From the NCBI RefSeq assembly GCF_022829725.1, contig NZ_JAKSYG010000030.1, positions 1-64,000 on the forward strand: a stretch of DNA of 64,000 bases, given 5' to 3'. The notes under the pieces are model-generated. The model was not told the origin of the DNA and did no database searches. It saw only the letters and a list, made by a program, of their open reading frames with translations. The position numbers and the translations under genes are program-made. The DNA is from Methylobacterium sp. E-005 (GTDB lineage Bacteria > Pseudomonadota > Alphaproteobacteria > Rhizobiales > Beijerinckiaceae). Of the stretch, positions 20,539-30,274 are shown piece after piece (the first letter of the stretch is position 1; the number at the start of each line of letters is the position of its first letter).

Positions 20539-20948
20539 TCCGCCTCCTCAACCTGCTGGCGGTCGTGGGGCTCGTGGCCTCGGCGATCTACGCCTACTCG
20601 ATCAAGTACGACACGGTTTACCAGGGCGGTCAGGTGTCCAAGCTGCAGACGGCCCTGCACAAGGAGCGGCAGGCCATCGCCGTGCTGCGGGCCGAATGGC
20701 AGCTTCTGACCCGGCCGGACCGGCTGCAGGCGGCGGTCGACAAGCACCTCGCCCTAGAGCCGATCGGCACCAGCCACCTCGCGCGCCTGTCCGATCTGCC
20801 GGCCCGGCAGGAGCGCGGCGACGAGATCGGCCGTCTGCTCGCCGCGACAGCGACCCCCAAGGACAAGGGCGGACCCGAGCCGCGCACCACCGGCGCGATC
20901 ACCCGCACCGTGACCACGACCCGCACCCCGACGACGGCTTCGAGGTAG
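20535..20948 (+). CDS. ftsL: Cell division protein FtsL
   Basis: This 137-residue bitopic protein has a very short cytoplasmic N-terminus, a membrane helix at residues 4-22 ([19 protein letters not shown]), and a periplasmic coiled coil (about 35-75). A disordered Thr/Pro-rich tail completes the alphaproteobacterial FtsL pattern. FtsL joins FtsB and FtsQ to activate the FtsWI septal synthase. Identification rests on position between rsmH and ftsI plus architecture, since sequence conservation is low. The ATGA overlap with rsmH indicates coupled translation. Confidence 0.92.
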   Translation: MIRLLNLLAVVGLVASAIYAYSIKYDTVYQGGQVSKLQTALHKERQAIAVLRAEWQLLTRPDRLQAAVDKHLALEPIGTSHLARLSDLPARQERGDEIGRLLAATATPKDKGGPEPRTTGAITRTVTTTRTPTTASR

Positions 20949-20954
20949 TCACCC

Positions 20955-22853
20955 GTGTCCGAAGACACCGATCAGATCCTGGACGCCGCGCCGGTGACCG
21001 AGACCGAGGTTTCGGAACACGAGGCCGCGCTGCTCGAAGCCGCCGCTCTGGCCCATGCTGCGGCTGCCCCGCGCCCGATCCCCGAGGAGGCGCTGCCGCC
21101 GGAACCGCGGGCCGACCGCGCCAAGGTGTTCCTGCGCAGCATGTTCCGGCTCGCCATCGAGCGGTCGCACATGCGCGTGGCCCTCGTCGGGCTGGTCTTC
21201 GTCGGGGTGTTCGGGACGATCTCGGCCAAGCTCCTGGCGATGGCGATCTTCGGCGACCCGCCGAGCCAGGAGCACCGGGTCGCGGCCGCCTCCTCGACGG
21301 CCTTCCGGCCCGACATCGTCGACCGCAACGGCGAGATCCTGGCGACCGACATCCGCACGGTCTCGGTCTTCGCCGAGCCCGGCAACATCTACGACAAGGA
21401 CGAGGCGGTGGAGCTGCTCACCGCGGTCCTGCCGGAACTCAACGCCTCGGAACTGCGCGCCAAGCTGTCCTCGCGCAAAGGCCGCAGCGGCGCGGGCTTC
21501 GTGTGGGTGAAGCGCGAGCTGACCCCGAAGCAGCAGGCCGAGGTTCATCGGCTCGGCATCCCGGGCATCGGCTTCCTGCCCGACCACAAGCGCGTCTACC
21601 CGAACGGCGTCGCGGCCGCCCACATCCTGGGTGCCACGAACCTCGACGGCATCGGCATCGCTGGAATCGAGAAGTACATCGATTCCACCGGCATTCAGGC
21701 GCTCAACAGCTTCGGCCTGATCAACAAGCAGGCCGACCTGAAGCCGGTCCAGCTCTCGATCGACCTGCGCGCCCAGTTCGCCGTGCGCGACGAGCTGGCC
21801 TGGGGCATCGATCACTTCAAGGCCAAGGCCGGCGCCTCGATGATCCTGGACGTGAAGACCGGCGAGGTCATCGCCCTGGTCTCCATGCCCGATTTCGACC
21901 CGAACGATCCGAAGGACGCGCTCTCGCCCGACCGGATCAACCGCATGAATGTCGGCGTCTACGAGATGGGATCGACCTTCAAGGCGATGACCCTCGCCAT
22001 GGCGCTCGAATCCGGCAAGTACAACGTCAACTCGACCTTCGACACCCGCGGTGGCGTGCTGAACTGGGGTCGCCAGAAGATCCACGAATATCACGGCACC
22101 AACCGCGTCATCACCATGCCGGAGGTGTTCACGCACTCCTCCAATATCGGGTCGGCCAAGATGGCACTCGGCGTCGGCGTGCCCGGTCATAAGGCCTTCC
22201 TGCGGAAGATGGGTCTGCTCGACCGGCTACGCACCGAGCTGCCCGAAAGCGCGGCGCCGATCGTCCCGTCGCGGTGGAGCGAGATCAACACGATCACCAT
22301 CGCGTTCGGCCACGGCATCGCGGTGGCACCCCTTCAAGCCGCAATGGCGGTGGGCGCCATCGTCAACGGCGGCGATCTCATCAACCCGACCTTCCTCAAG
22401 ACCACGACCGACGACGCGAAGGCCAAGGCGACGCACGTCCTCTCGGCCCAGACCTCCGAGGCGATGCGCTACATCATGCGGCTGAACGCCACCGAGGGTT
22501 CGGCCAAGAAGGCGGCGATCCCGTACTACTTCGTCGGCGGAAAGACCGGCACCGCCGAGAAGGTGATCGGCGGCCGCTATATTCACAACCGCCTGTTCAC
22601 GACCTTCATGGCGGCGGCGCCGATGAACGATCCGAAATACCTGTTCGTCACCATCATGGACGAGCCACAGGGTCTGCCGGAATCGGGCGGTTACGCGACG
22701 GCGGCCTGGAACTCGGGCGTCGTCACCGGCAAGGTGATCGAGCGCGTGGCGCCGATCCTCGGTCTGCCGCCGCAATTCGAGCCGCCCGTGCGTCCGTTCC
22801 CCCAGATGGTCAAGCTCAACGCCTACCACGTCAACCAGCTCGGCGGCCCGTGA
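20955..22853 (+). CDS. ftsI: Penicillin-binding protein 3, septal peptidoglycan transpeptidase FtsI
   Basis: This 632-residue class B penicillin-binding protein cross-links septal peptidoglycan. A cytoplasmic tail of about 70 residues precedes a single membrane helix (about 74-97), then the pedestal domain (FRPDIVDRNGEILATDI) and the transpeptidase domain. Active-site motifs are SXXK with Ser340 (GSTFK), SXN at 395-397 (SSN), and KTG at 530-532. It starts with GTG at 20955, six bases after ftsL. The long acidic N-terminal tail is typical of alphaproteobacterial FtsI. Confidence 0.96.
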   Translation: MSEDTDQILDAAPVTETEVSEHEAALLEAAALAHAAAAPRPIPEEALPPEPRADRAKVFLRSMFRLAIERSHMRVALVGLVFVGVFGTISAKLLAMAIFGDPPSQEHRVAAASSTAFRPDIVDRNGEILATDIRTVSVFAEPGNIYDKDEAVELLTAVLPELNASELRAKLSSRKGRSGAGFVWVKRELTPKQQAEVHRLGIPGIGFLPDHKRVYPNGVAAAHILGATNLDGIGIAGIEKYIDSTGIQALNSFGLINKQADLKPVQLSIDLRAQFAVRDELAWGIDHFKAKAGASMILDVKTGEVIALVSMPDFDPNDPKDALSPDRINRMNVGVYEMGSTFKAMTLAMALESGKYNVNSTFDTRGGVLNWGRQKIHEYHGTNRVITMPEVFTHSSNIGSAKMALGVGVPGHKAFLRKMGLLDRLRTELPESAAPIVPSRWSEINTITIAFGHGIAVAPLQAAMAVGAIVNGGDLINPTFLKTTTDDAKAKATHVLSAQTSEAMRYIMRLNATEGSAKKAAIPYYFVGGKTGTAEKVIGGRYIHNRLFTTFMAAAPMNDPKYLFVTIMDEPQGLPESGGYATAAWNSGVVTGKVIERVAPILGLPPQFEPPVRPFPQMVKLNAYHVNQLGGP

Positions 22854-22863
22854 GGGGGGTGGC

Positions 22864-24324
22864 ATGACGGCCCGGCTCGCCGATCTCTTTCCGGAGGCCT
22901 CCGGTCCGGCCGCCAATCTGGCGGTGATGGGCCTGACCGCCGACAGCCGGCAGGTCGCCACCGGCACGGTCTTCGTGGCCGTGCCGGGCACCAAGGCCGA
23001 CGGGCGCCGGTTCGCCGCCCAGGCGGCCAATCGCGGCGCCGTGGCGGTGGCCGGGGAGGGCGCGCGCCCGGGGGATCTGCCGGAGGCGGTCGCCTGGGTC
23101 GCGGTGGCTGATGCCAGACGCGCGCTCGCGCTCGCCGCCGCGCGGTTCGCCGGGTCGCAGCCGGAAACTGTGGTGGCGGTAACCGGCACGGCCGGCAAGA
23201 GTTCGGTCGCCGACTTCGTCCGCCAGATTCTGGCGCGCCTCGGCCGCGATGCGGCGAGCCTGGGCACGGTCGGGATCGTGACCAACCGGGGCGCGCAATA
23301 CGGCTCGCTCACCACGCCGGATCCCGTGACGCTGCACGAGACTCTGGCGCGGCTCGCCCATGAGGGCGTGACCGAGTTGGCCATGGAGGCGTCCTCGCAC
23401 GGGATCGAGCAGCGCCGCCTCGACGGCGTGCGGCTCATCGCGGCGGGCTTTACCAATCTCGGCCGGGATCACCTGGACTATCACGCGAGCATCGAGGAGT
23501 ATCTTGCGGCCAAGCTTCGTCTTTTCACCGACCTGCTGCCGCCGGGCTGCCCGGCCGTCGTGAATGTGGATGGGGCCTATGCCGACCGGGTGATCGCCGC
23601 CGCCGCCGGCGCCGGGCGGCCCGTCCGCACCATCGGGCGCGCCGGCCGGGATCTACGGGTCGAGTCCGTCCGGACGGAGGGGTTTGCCCAGGCGGTCCGA
23701 TTGATCGATGGCGCGCGCACCCGCACGCTGCGGCTGCCGCTCGTCGGCGAGTTCCAGGTCGAGAACGCCCTCGTGGCGGCGGGACTCGCCCTCGCAACTC
23801 CGGCGGGCGCGGCCGATCCGGACGGCGTCTTCGCGGCTCTGGACCACCTCACCGGCGTTCCGGGCCGCATGGAGCGGATCGGAGAGGTGCGGGGCGGGCT
23901 CTGCCTCGTCGATTACGCGCACAAGCCCGAGGCGCTGGAGAGCGTGCTGACCGCGCTCCGCCCCTTCGCGTCGGGCCGGCTGGTCGTGGTCTTCGGCTGC
24001 GGCGGCGACCGCGACCGGGGCAAGCGTCCGCTGATGGGCGCCATCGCGCAGCGCCTCGCCGATGTCGTCATCGTCACCGACGACAACCCGCGTACCGAGG
24101 AGGCTGCCGCGATCCGCCGGGCCATCCTGGCGGCGGCTCCGGGGGCCGAGGAAATCGGCGACCGGGAGGCGGCGATCCGCGCCGCCGTCGGCCGCCTCGG
24201 ACCCGGCGATGTGCTGGTGGTCGCCGGCAAGGGTCATGAAACCGGCCAGATCGTGGGGGATCGCACCCTGCCGTTCTCGGACCACGCGGTCCTGCGTGGC
24301 GCCATCGCCGACGCGGCCGCCTGA
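22864..24324 (+). CDS. murE: UDP-MurNAc-L-Ala-D-Glu:meso-diaminopimelate ligase MurE
   Basis: This 486-residue cytoplasmic Mur ligase adds the third stem-peptide residue. It carries the ATP-binding GTAGKSS (Lys112) and the substrate site TTPDPVTLH. The specificity motif DNPR (407-410) selects meso-diaminopimelate rather than lysine. The P-loop reads GTAGKS where GTNGKT is more usual, a variation known among alphaproteobacterial MurE. It begins ten bases after ftsI with GGGGGTGGC before the ATG. Confidence 0.96.
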   Translation: MTARLADLFPEASGPAANLAVMGLTADSRQVATGTVFVAVPGTKADGRRFAAQAANRGAVAVAGEGARPGDLPEAVAWVAVADARRALALAAARFAGSQPETVVAVTGTAGKSSVADFVRQILARLGRDAASLGTVGIVTNRGAQYGSLTTPDPVTLHETLARLAHEGVTELAMEASSHGIEQRRLDGVRLIAAGFTNLGRDHLDYHASIEEYLAAKLRLFTDLLPPGCPAVVNVDGAYADRVIAAAAGAGRPVRTIGRAGRDLRVESVRTEGFAQAVRLIDGARTRTLRLPLVGEFQVENALVAAGLALATPAGAADPDGVFAALDHLTGVPGRMERIGEVRGGLCLVDYAHKPEALESVLTALRPFASGRLVVVFGCGGDRDRGKRPLMGAIAQRLADVVIVTDDNPRTEEAAAIRRAILAAAPGAEEIGDREAAIRAAVGRLGPGDVLVVAGKGHETGQIVGDRTLPFSDHAVLRGAIADAAA

Positions 24325-24342
24325 CGGCGACGAGGGTTGACC

Positions 24343-25794
24343 ATGACCGCACTCTGGACCCGCGAGGAGCTCGAATCCGCCACCGGCGGCCGCCTGATCG
24401 GCGCCGGTCGGCCGATCGGCGGCGCCTCGATCGACACCCGGACGCTTCAGCCCGGCGACCTGTTCTTCGCCATCCGGGGCGAGGCGCGCGACGGCCACGA
24501 CTTTGTCGCCGACGCCCTCGGGCGCGGGGCCGGGGCCGCAATCGTACGCCAGGATCGCGCCGATGCACTTGCGGCGTACGGCCCCCTGCTGGCAGTGCCG
24601 GAGGCGGGCGAGGATCCGGTGCTGACGGCGATGATCCGCCTCGGCGCGGCGGCTCGCGCCCGGACCAAGGCGCAGGTGGTGGCGGTGACCGGCTCCGTCG
24701 GCAAGACCGGCACCAAGGAAGCCCTGCGCCACGTCCTGTCGGAGCAGGGCGAGACCCACGCCTCGGCGGCGTCCTACAACAACCACTGGGGCGTGCCGCT
24801 GACGCTCGCCCGGATGCCGGCGGCGACCCGCTACGGCGTGTTCGAGATCGGCATGAACCACGGCGCGGAGATCGTGCCGCTCACCGCCCAGGTCCGGCCC
24901 GACATCGCGCTGATCACCACAGTCGAGCCGGTCCATATCGAGCACTTCGCCTCGCTCGCCGCCATCGCTGACGCCAAGGGCGAGATCTTTTCCGGGGTCC
25001 AGCCCGGGGGCGTCGCCATAATCAACCGCGACGGCCCGCATTTCGACCGTCTCGTCGCCCACGCGCAGGCCTCCCGGGCCGGACGGATCGTGAGCTTTGG
25101 CGAGCACCCGGAGGCGGATGTTCGCGCCCAGCGGATCGTGCTGCGCCCTGACCTGTCGGTGGTGGACGCGGTGGTGATGGGTGCGCCCGTGACCTACAAG
25201 CTGGGAACCGCCGGGCGGCACACCGCGCTCAACTCGCTGGGTGTCATGGCGGTGATCCACGCGCTCGGCGCCGATCTCGCCCGGGCGGCGCTGTCGCTCA
25301 GCACGCTGTCGCCGCCCGTCGGGCGCGGGGCGCGCACCGCGTTGGAGATCGACGGCGGCTCCGCCTATCTCGTCGACGAGAGCTACAACGCGAACCCCGC
25401 CTCGGTCCGCGCCGCGTTGGCGACCCTCGCCGGCATCGAGACCGGGCCGCGCGGGCGCCGCATCGCCGTGCTCGGCGACATGCTCGAACTCGGCGCCGCC
25501 GCCCCCGATCTTCACCGGGGCCTCGCCGGGGCGATCGAGGCGGCGCGCATCGACCTCGTCTTCGCGGCCGGCCCCCTGACGCGCCACCTGTTCGAGGCGC
25601 TGCCGGTGAGCCGTCGCGGCGGCGTCGCCGATACCGCCGCCGACCTGATCGAGCCGCTCGCGCGGATCCTGCGGCCCGGCGACGCCGTCATGATCAAGGG
25701 ATCGAACGGCAGCCGCATGGGCCGGATTGTCGAGGCGCTGAAAGCCCGCTACGCGGTCGACCCGGCGCGGCGCGCCCTCGCGACGGCCCCATGA
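24343..25794 (+). CDS. murF: UDP-MurNAc-tripeptide:D-Ala-D-Ala ligase MurF
   Basis: This 483-residue ligase adds D-alanyl-D-alanine to complete the UDP-MurNAc pentapeptide. Motifs are SIDTRTLQPGDLFFAI at the N-terminus, the ATP loop GSVGKTGTKEAL, ASYNNHWGVPLTL, FEIGMNHGAEI, and DESYNANPASVRAAL. A TTG at 24337 is also in frame, but the ATG at 24343 has CGAGGG just upstream. It is 18 bases from murE. Confidence 0.96.
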   Translation: MTALWTREELESATGGRLIGAGRPIGGASIDTRTLQPGDLFFAIRGEARDGHDFVADALGRGAGAAIVRQDRADALAAYGPLLAVPEAGEDPVLTAMIRLGAAARARTKAQVVAVTGSVGKTGTKEALRHVLSEQGETHASAASYNNHWGVPLTLARMPAATRYGVFEIGMNHGAEIVPLTAQVRPDIALITTVEPVHIEHFASLAAIADAKGEIFSGVQPGGVAIINRDGPHFDRLVAHAQASRAGRIVSFGEHPEADVRAQRIVLRPDLSVVDAVVMGAPVTYKLGTAGRHTALNSLGVMAVIHALGADLARAALSLSTLSPPVGRGARTALEIDGGSAYLVDESYNANPASVRAALATLAGIETGPRGRRIAVLGDMLELGAAAPDLHRGLAGAIEAARIDLVFAAGPLTRHLFEALPVSRRGGVADTAADLIEPLARILRPGDAVMIKGSNGSRMGRIVEALKARYAVDPARRALATAP

Positions 25795-25882
25795 TCGGCC
25801 CATGATCGATGCGGCCGAGCGTCCAAGACGATCGGTGCCGCTCCCTGAAACCCTCGCCTGAACGAAGGGGCCGAGCGCCCGG

Positions 25883-26968
25883 ATGCTGTATCTTCTCTCG
25901 GAACTGAGCGGCAGCTTCACGCCGCTGAACGTGTTCCGCTACATTACCTTCCGCACCGGCGGCGCGCTGTTTACGGCGGGCCTGTTCGTGTTCTGGTTCG
26001 GGCCCTGGATCATCTCGCTCCTGCGCATTCGCCAGGGCAAGGGCCAGCCGATCCGCGAGGACGGGCCGCAGACCCACCTGCTGACCAAGCGCGGCACCCC
26101 GACCATGGGCGGGTTGATGATCCTGGCCGGCGCCGTGGTGGCGATCCTGCTCTGGGCCAACCCGCGCAACCACTACGTGTGGGTTACGCTGACCGTCACC
26201 CTCGGGTTCGGGGCGATCGGCTTCTACGACGACTACCTCAAGGTGACGAAGCAGTCGCACAAGGGGTTTTCGGGCAAGTTCCGCCTAGCGCTTGAGGCGA
26301 CGATCGCGCTCGCGGCCTGCGTGACCATCGCGGTCTATTCCCCCGCGGCGCTGCAGAACCAGCTCGCCTTCCCGGTGTTCAAGGACGCGCTCCTGAACCT
26401 CGGTTGGTTCTATCCCCTGTTCGGTGCCTTCGTGATCGTCGGCGCGGGCAATTCCGTGAACATGACCGACGGGCTCGACGGGCTCGCCATCGTGCCGGTG
26501 ATGATCGCCTGCGGCACCTTCGGGTTCATCGCTTACCTCGTCGGCAATTCGTTCACGGCGAGCTACCTGCAGGTGAACTACGTCCGGGACACCGGTGAAC
26601 TCGCCGTGGTCTGCGGCGCGGTGATCGGGGCGGGCCTCGGCTTCCTGTGGTTCAACGCGCCGCCGGCCCAGATCTTCATGGGCGATACCGGCTCCCTGGC
26701 GCTGGGCGGCCTGCTCGGCAGCATCGCGGTGGCGACCAAACACGAGATCGTCCTGGCGATCGTGGGCGGTCTGTTCGTGCTGGAGATGATGTCGGTGATC
26801 ATCCAGGTCGCCTCGTTCAAGCTGACGGGGAAGCGCGTGTTTCGCATGGCGCCGATCCATCACCATTTCGAGCAGAAGGGCTGGAAGGAACCCCAGGTGG
26901 TGATCCGGTTCTGGATCATCGCGGTGATCCTGGCGATGGCCGGCTTGGCGACCCTGAAGCTGCGCTGA
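25883..26968 (+). CDS. mraY: Phospho-MurNAc-pentapeptide transferase MraY
   Basis: This 361-residue, ten-helix membrane enzyme transfers phospho-MurNAc-pentapeptide to undecaprenyl phosphate, giving lipid I. Signature stretches are [10 protein letters not shown], the Asp-rich [22 protein letters not shown] with catalytic Asp residues, [12 protein letters not shown], and the HHHFEQKGW motif near the C-terminus. Length is typical (about 360). A gap of 88 bases from murF contains only spurious short ATG frames. Confidence 0.97.
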   Translation: MLYLLSELSGSFTPLNVFRYITFRTGGALFTAGLFVFWFGPWIISLLRIRQGKGQPIREDGPQTHLLTKRGTPTMGGLMILAGAVVAILLWANPRNHYVWVTLTVTLGFGAIGFYDDYLKVTKQSHKGFSGKFRLALEATIALAACVTIAVYSPAALQNQLAFPVFKDALLNLGWFYPLFGAFVIVGAGNSVNMTDGLDGLAIVPVMIACGTFGFIAYLVGNSFTASYLQVNYVRDTGELAVVCGAVIGAGLGFLWFNAPPAQIFMGDTGSLALGGLLGSIAVATKHEIVLAIVGGLFVLEMMSVIIQVASFKLTGKRVFRMAPIHHHFEQKGWKEPQVVIRFWIIAVILAMAGLATLKLR

Positions 26969-27012
26969 TACTTGTGATAGACAGGCGATACGAGCGGGCG
27001 ATCCTATTCGCG

Positions 27013-27133
27013 CCCTCATCCTGAGGTGCCGCGGCGTAGCGGAGGCCTCGAAGGAGTCCTCCAGCCGGCGCAAAGATCCCTGGAGCCCTCCGTCGAGGCT
27101 TGCTGCGCGATCACCACAGGATGCGGGTGAGGG
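27013..27133. repeat. Dispersed intergenic repeat, family A, copy 2
   Basis: This element between mraY and murD starts CCCTCATCCTGAGG and ends GGATGCGGGTGAGGG, so its ends are inverted. Internally it repeats the two blocks seen at 3611-3710 (AGGCCTCGAAGGAG..., GATCCCTGGAG). It lengthens the mraY-murD gap to about 200 bases within an otherwise tight operon. Confidence 0.7.
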
Positions 27134-27172
27134 TGGGATTGGCCGGATTGGTTGCCGCATCCAGAGTTTCGC

Positions 27173-28537
27173 ATGACCCCCGTCACCGTCTTCCAGGACA
27201 AGACCGTCGCCCTGTTCGGCCTCGGCGGTTCCGGTCTCGCCACCGCGACGGCGCTGAAGGCGGGCGGAGCGGATGTGCGGGCCTGGGACGACAATGCCGG
27301 CAGCCGGGCCCGCGCGGAGGAAGCGGGAATCACGATCGCGGATCTCGGCGCAATGGACTGGTCGGGCCTCTCCGCCCTGGTGTTGAGCCCAGGCGTCCCC
27401 CTGACCCATCCCGAGCCGCATTGGAGCGTCCGCCGCGCCCGGGAGTCGGGCGTCGAGATTATCGGCGACATCGAGCTGTTCTGCCGCGAGCGTCGGGCGC
27501 AGGCTCCGGGGGCGCCGTTCGTGGCGATCACCGGAACCAACGGCAAGTCGACCACCACGGCGTTGATCGCCCACGTCCTCGCCCAGGCAGGCCGCGACGT
27601 TCAGATGGGCGGCAACATCGGCACCGCGATCCTGTCGCTGGAACCGCCCTCGGCCGGGCGGGTCCACGTGATCGAGATGTCGTCCTTCCAGATTGATCTG
27701 ACGCCAAGCCTCGATCCGAGCATCGGCGTGCTGATGAACATCACCCCCGACCATCTCGACCGCCACGGCACCATGGAGCAGTACGCCGCCATCAAGGAAC
27801 GGCTCATCCAGGGGGCGGGTCTGGCGGTGGTCGGCGTCGACGACGCGTCGAGCCGCACCATCGCCGAACGGCGCAGCGCCGATCTCGTGCGGGTACACGT
27901 CCCCCACGGCGAGGTGCTCGCCACCGATGCCCTGACGGTGCGGGATGGGATCGTCCGGGATCCCGACGGCACGGCGCTCGCCGAGGTGAACGGGATCGGC
28001 TCGCTCCGGGGCGCCCACAATTGGCAGAACGCCGCGGTGGCCGTCGCGGTCGCGCGGGCTCTCGGCCTGTCGGGCGAGCAGATCCAGGCGGGGCTCGCCT
28101 CGTTCCCGGGCCTGCCGCACCGGATGGAGGAGGTCGGGCGGCGCGGCCCCGTGCTGTTCGTCAACGATTCGAAGGCGACCAACGCGGATTCGACCGAGAA
28201 GGCGCTCCTGGCCTTCCGGGACATCCACTGGATCCTCGGCGGCAAGGCCAAGGATGGCGGAATCTTCCCGCTGGTGCCGTATTTCGAGCGGGTCGCCCAC
28301 GCCTACCTGATCGGCGCAGCCTCGGACGCCTTCGCGGCGACGCTTGAGGGCGCCGTACCCTACACCCGCTGCGAGACACTGGACCTCGCGGTCCCGAAGG
28401 CCGCCGAGAACGCCGCCGCCTCGGGTGCCCCCGAACCGGTGGTGTTGCTCTCTCCGGCCTGCGCCTCCTACGACCAGTTTCCGAACTTCGAGGTCCGCGG
28501 CAACCGGTTCCGCGATCTGGTGCAGGCGCTGCCCTGA
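27173..28537 (+). CDS. murD: UDP-MurNAc-L-alanine:D-glutamate ligase MurD
   Basis: This 454-residue ligase adds D-glutamate to UDP-MurNAc-L-Ala. An N-terminal Rossmann-like [19 protein letters not shown], the ATP loop [40 protein letters not shown] and [11 protein letters not shown] near the end are all MurD landmarks. A TTG at 27152 is in frame, but the ATG at 27173 directly precedes the conserved N-terminus. The gene ends seven bases before a convergent chemoreceptor gene. Confidence 0.96.
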   Translation: MTPVTVFQDKTVALFGLGGSGLATATALKAGGADVRAWDDNAGSRARAEEAGITIADLGAMDWSGLSALVLSPGVPLTHPEPHWSVRRARESGVEIIGDIELFCRERRAQAPGAPFVAITGTNGKSTTTALIAHVLAQAGRDVQMGGNIGTAILSLEPPSAGRVHVIEMSSFQIDLTPSLDPSIGVLMNITPDHLDRHGTMEQYAAIKERLIQGAGLAVVGVDDASSRTIAERRSADLVRVHVPHGEVLATDALTVRDGIVRDPDGTALAEVNGIGSLRGAHNWQNAAVAVAVARALGLSGEQIQAGLASFPGLPHRMEEVGRRGPVLFVNDSKATNADSTEKALLAFRDIHWILGGKAKDGGIFPLVPYFERVAHAYLIGAASDAFAATLEGAVPYTRCETLDLAVPKAAENAAASGAPEPVVLLSPACASYDQFPNFEVRGNRFRDLVQALP

Positions 28538-28544
28538 CGGGCAC

Positions 28545-30020
28545 TCAGCGCGCCAGCACCTTGGCGGCCTCGCGGGTCGTTCCCACCGCCTGCGAGACAC
28601 CGGCCACCGATTGCACGATCGCGCCGATATTGCCCGTGATTGCCGTGACCGCGCCGGAGGCGCTCTGCATATTCTCGGCGAGGTCGCGGGTCACCGCGCT
28701 CTGCTCCTCAATGGCGGCGGCCGTCGCCACCACGGTCTCGCGCATCACCGAGACCGAGGCACCGATCGAGCCGAGCGCCTCCACGACCTCCTGTGAGACC
28801 CGCTGAACGCTGGCGATCTCGCCGTTGATCTGACCGGTGGCGCGGGCCGCCTGATCGGCCAGCGCCTTCACCTCGGAGGCCACCACCGCGAAGCCGCGGC
28901 CGGCCTCGCCGGCCCGGGCCGCCTCGATCGTGGCGTTGAGTGCCAGCAGATTGATCTGGCCGGCGATGTTCTGGATCAGGCCGACGATGCCGGTCATTGC
29001 GGTCGCGGTATCGGCGAGACGCTTGGTATGGGCGTCGGCGTCCTGGACGCAGGCATAGGCCGTGTCGGTGGCGCCCTGGGACCGGACGATGCTCTGGGAC
29101 ATCTCGGCGACCGATGCCGCCAGTTCCTCGGCGGCGGCCGCCACGGTCTGGACGTTGCCGGCGGTCGAATCCGCGGCCGAGGAGGCCAGCGCGGCCGCCT
29201 GGGTCGAATGCCCCACCGCCTGCTCGATCTCTCCGAAATTGCGGTCGATGAGTGTGCGCAGGTCCGCCAGCAGGCGGACCTGCTCGCTGATGTCGGTGGC
29301 GAACTTCACGATCTTGTACGGACGCCCGGCCGCGTCGAGAATCGGGTTGTAGGAGGCCTGGATCCAGACCTCGCGCCCGCCCTTGCCGATCCGGCGGAAC
29401 TGCGCCGCTTGATAGGATCCGTTGCGCAGGGCCGCCCAGAACGCCCTGTAGGCCTCGCTGTCCCGGTAGCCGGGCTCGACGAACAGGCTGTGATGCTGCC
29501 CGACGACCTCGCTGCGGGCGTACCCCATTGCCGTCAGGAAATTGTCGTTGACGTCGATCACCGTGCCATCGAGGTCGAAGGCGATGACCGCCTGAACCTT
29601 GTCGATCGCCGCGATCTGGCCGGCCCGGTCGGCTTCCTCGGTCCGCTGCCGGGTGATGTCGGTGGCGAACTTCACCACCTTGTACGGCCGTCCGCGGGTG
29701 TCGAGCATCGGGTTGTAGGAGGCCTGAATCCAGATCGGGCGGCCGCCGCGTCCCACCCGCTGGAACTGACCGGTCTCGAACGCACCGGTGCGCAGCCGCT
29801 CCCAGAAGGCCCGATACGTGTCGGAGTCGCGCTGGGCCGGATCCATGAACAGGCTGTGGTGCTGGCCGACGATCTCGGGCAGCGTATAGCCGACGACATC
29901 AAGGAAGTTCTGGTTCGCCGTGAGGATCCGTCCGCTCAGATCGAACTCGATCACACCCTGGACCCGGTCGAGGGCCGCGAGCTTGGCCTGAGTTTCACGA
30001 ACGGACAGGGACTTGAACAT
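28545..30020 (-). CDS. Cytoplasmic methyl-accepting chemotaxis protein with two PAS domains
   Basis: This 491-residue protein has two tandem, closely similar PAS-PAC units (about residues 8-130 and 131-253). Both contain [20 protein letters not shown] and GRPYK-VKFATDI, which points to internal duplication. A chemoreceptor signalling domain follows (about 285-485) with the hairpin tip [31 protein letters not shown]. There are no membrane helices and no HAMP domain, so it senses an intracellular signal, perhaps redox or energy state through haem or flavin. The ATG at 30020 is preferred over the frame start at 30083. It lies antisense inside the division cluster between murD and ftsW. Confidence 0.9.
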   Translation of the reverse strand: MFKSLSVRETQAKLAALDRVQGVIEFDLSGRILTANQNFLDVVGYTLPEIVGQHHSLFMDPAQRDSDTYRAFWERLRTGAFETGQFQRVGRGGRPIWIQASYNPMLDTRGRPYKVVKFATDITRQRTEEADRAGQIAAIDKVQAVIAFDLDGTVIDVNDNFLTAMGYARSEVVGQHHSLFVEPGYRDSEAYRAFWAALRNGSYQAAQFRRIGKGGREVWIQASYNPILDAAGRPYKIVKFATDISEQVRLLADLRTLIDRNFGEIEQAVGHSTQAAALASSAADSTAGNVQTVAAAAEELAASVAEMSQSIVRSQGATDTAYACVQDADAHTKRLADTATAMTGIVGLIQNIAGQINLLALNATIEAARAGEAGRGFAVVASEVKALADQAARATGQINGEIASVQRVSQEVVEALGSIGASVSVMRETVVATAAAIEEQSAVTRDLAENMQSASGAVTAITGNIGAIVQSVAGVSQAVGTTREAAKVLAR

Positions 30021-30274
30021 GGCGCGTCGATTTCCGCTGGGCGGACCGGACGCTTGAGCTGCCGCGCCGCCGGATAGGTACATCCGGAAGTTGCATGATC
30101 AAAATTAACATCGCGTATCTTCAGGTAAGTATTCGCAAGTTGGTAAGTGTGATCAACGCCGGCTGCGATCGATCCGGAGAGGCCCGGCCATAAGCCTCCG
30201 TTTACCATTCCCCCACAGAGTCCGGCCCGACCCGCGCGGATCGTCGTCCGTGCGGCCTGGAGTCGTCGCCCGGC

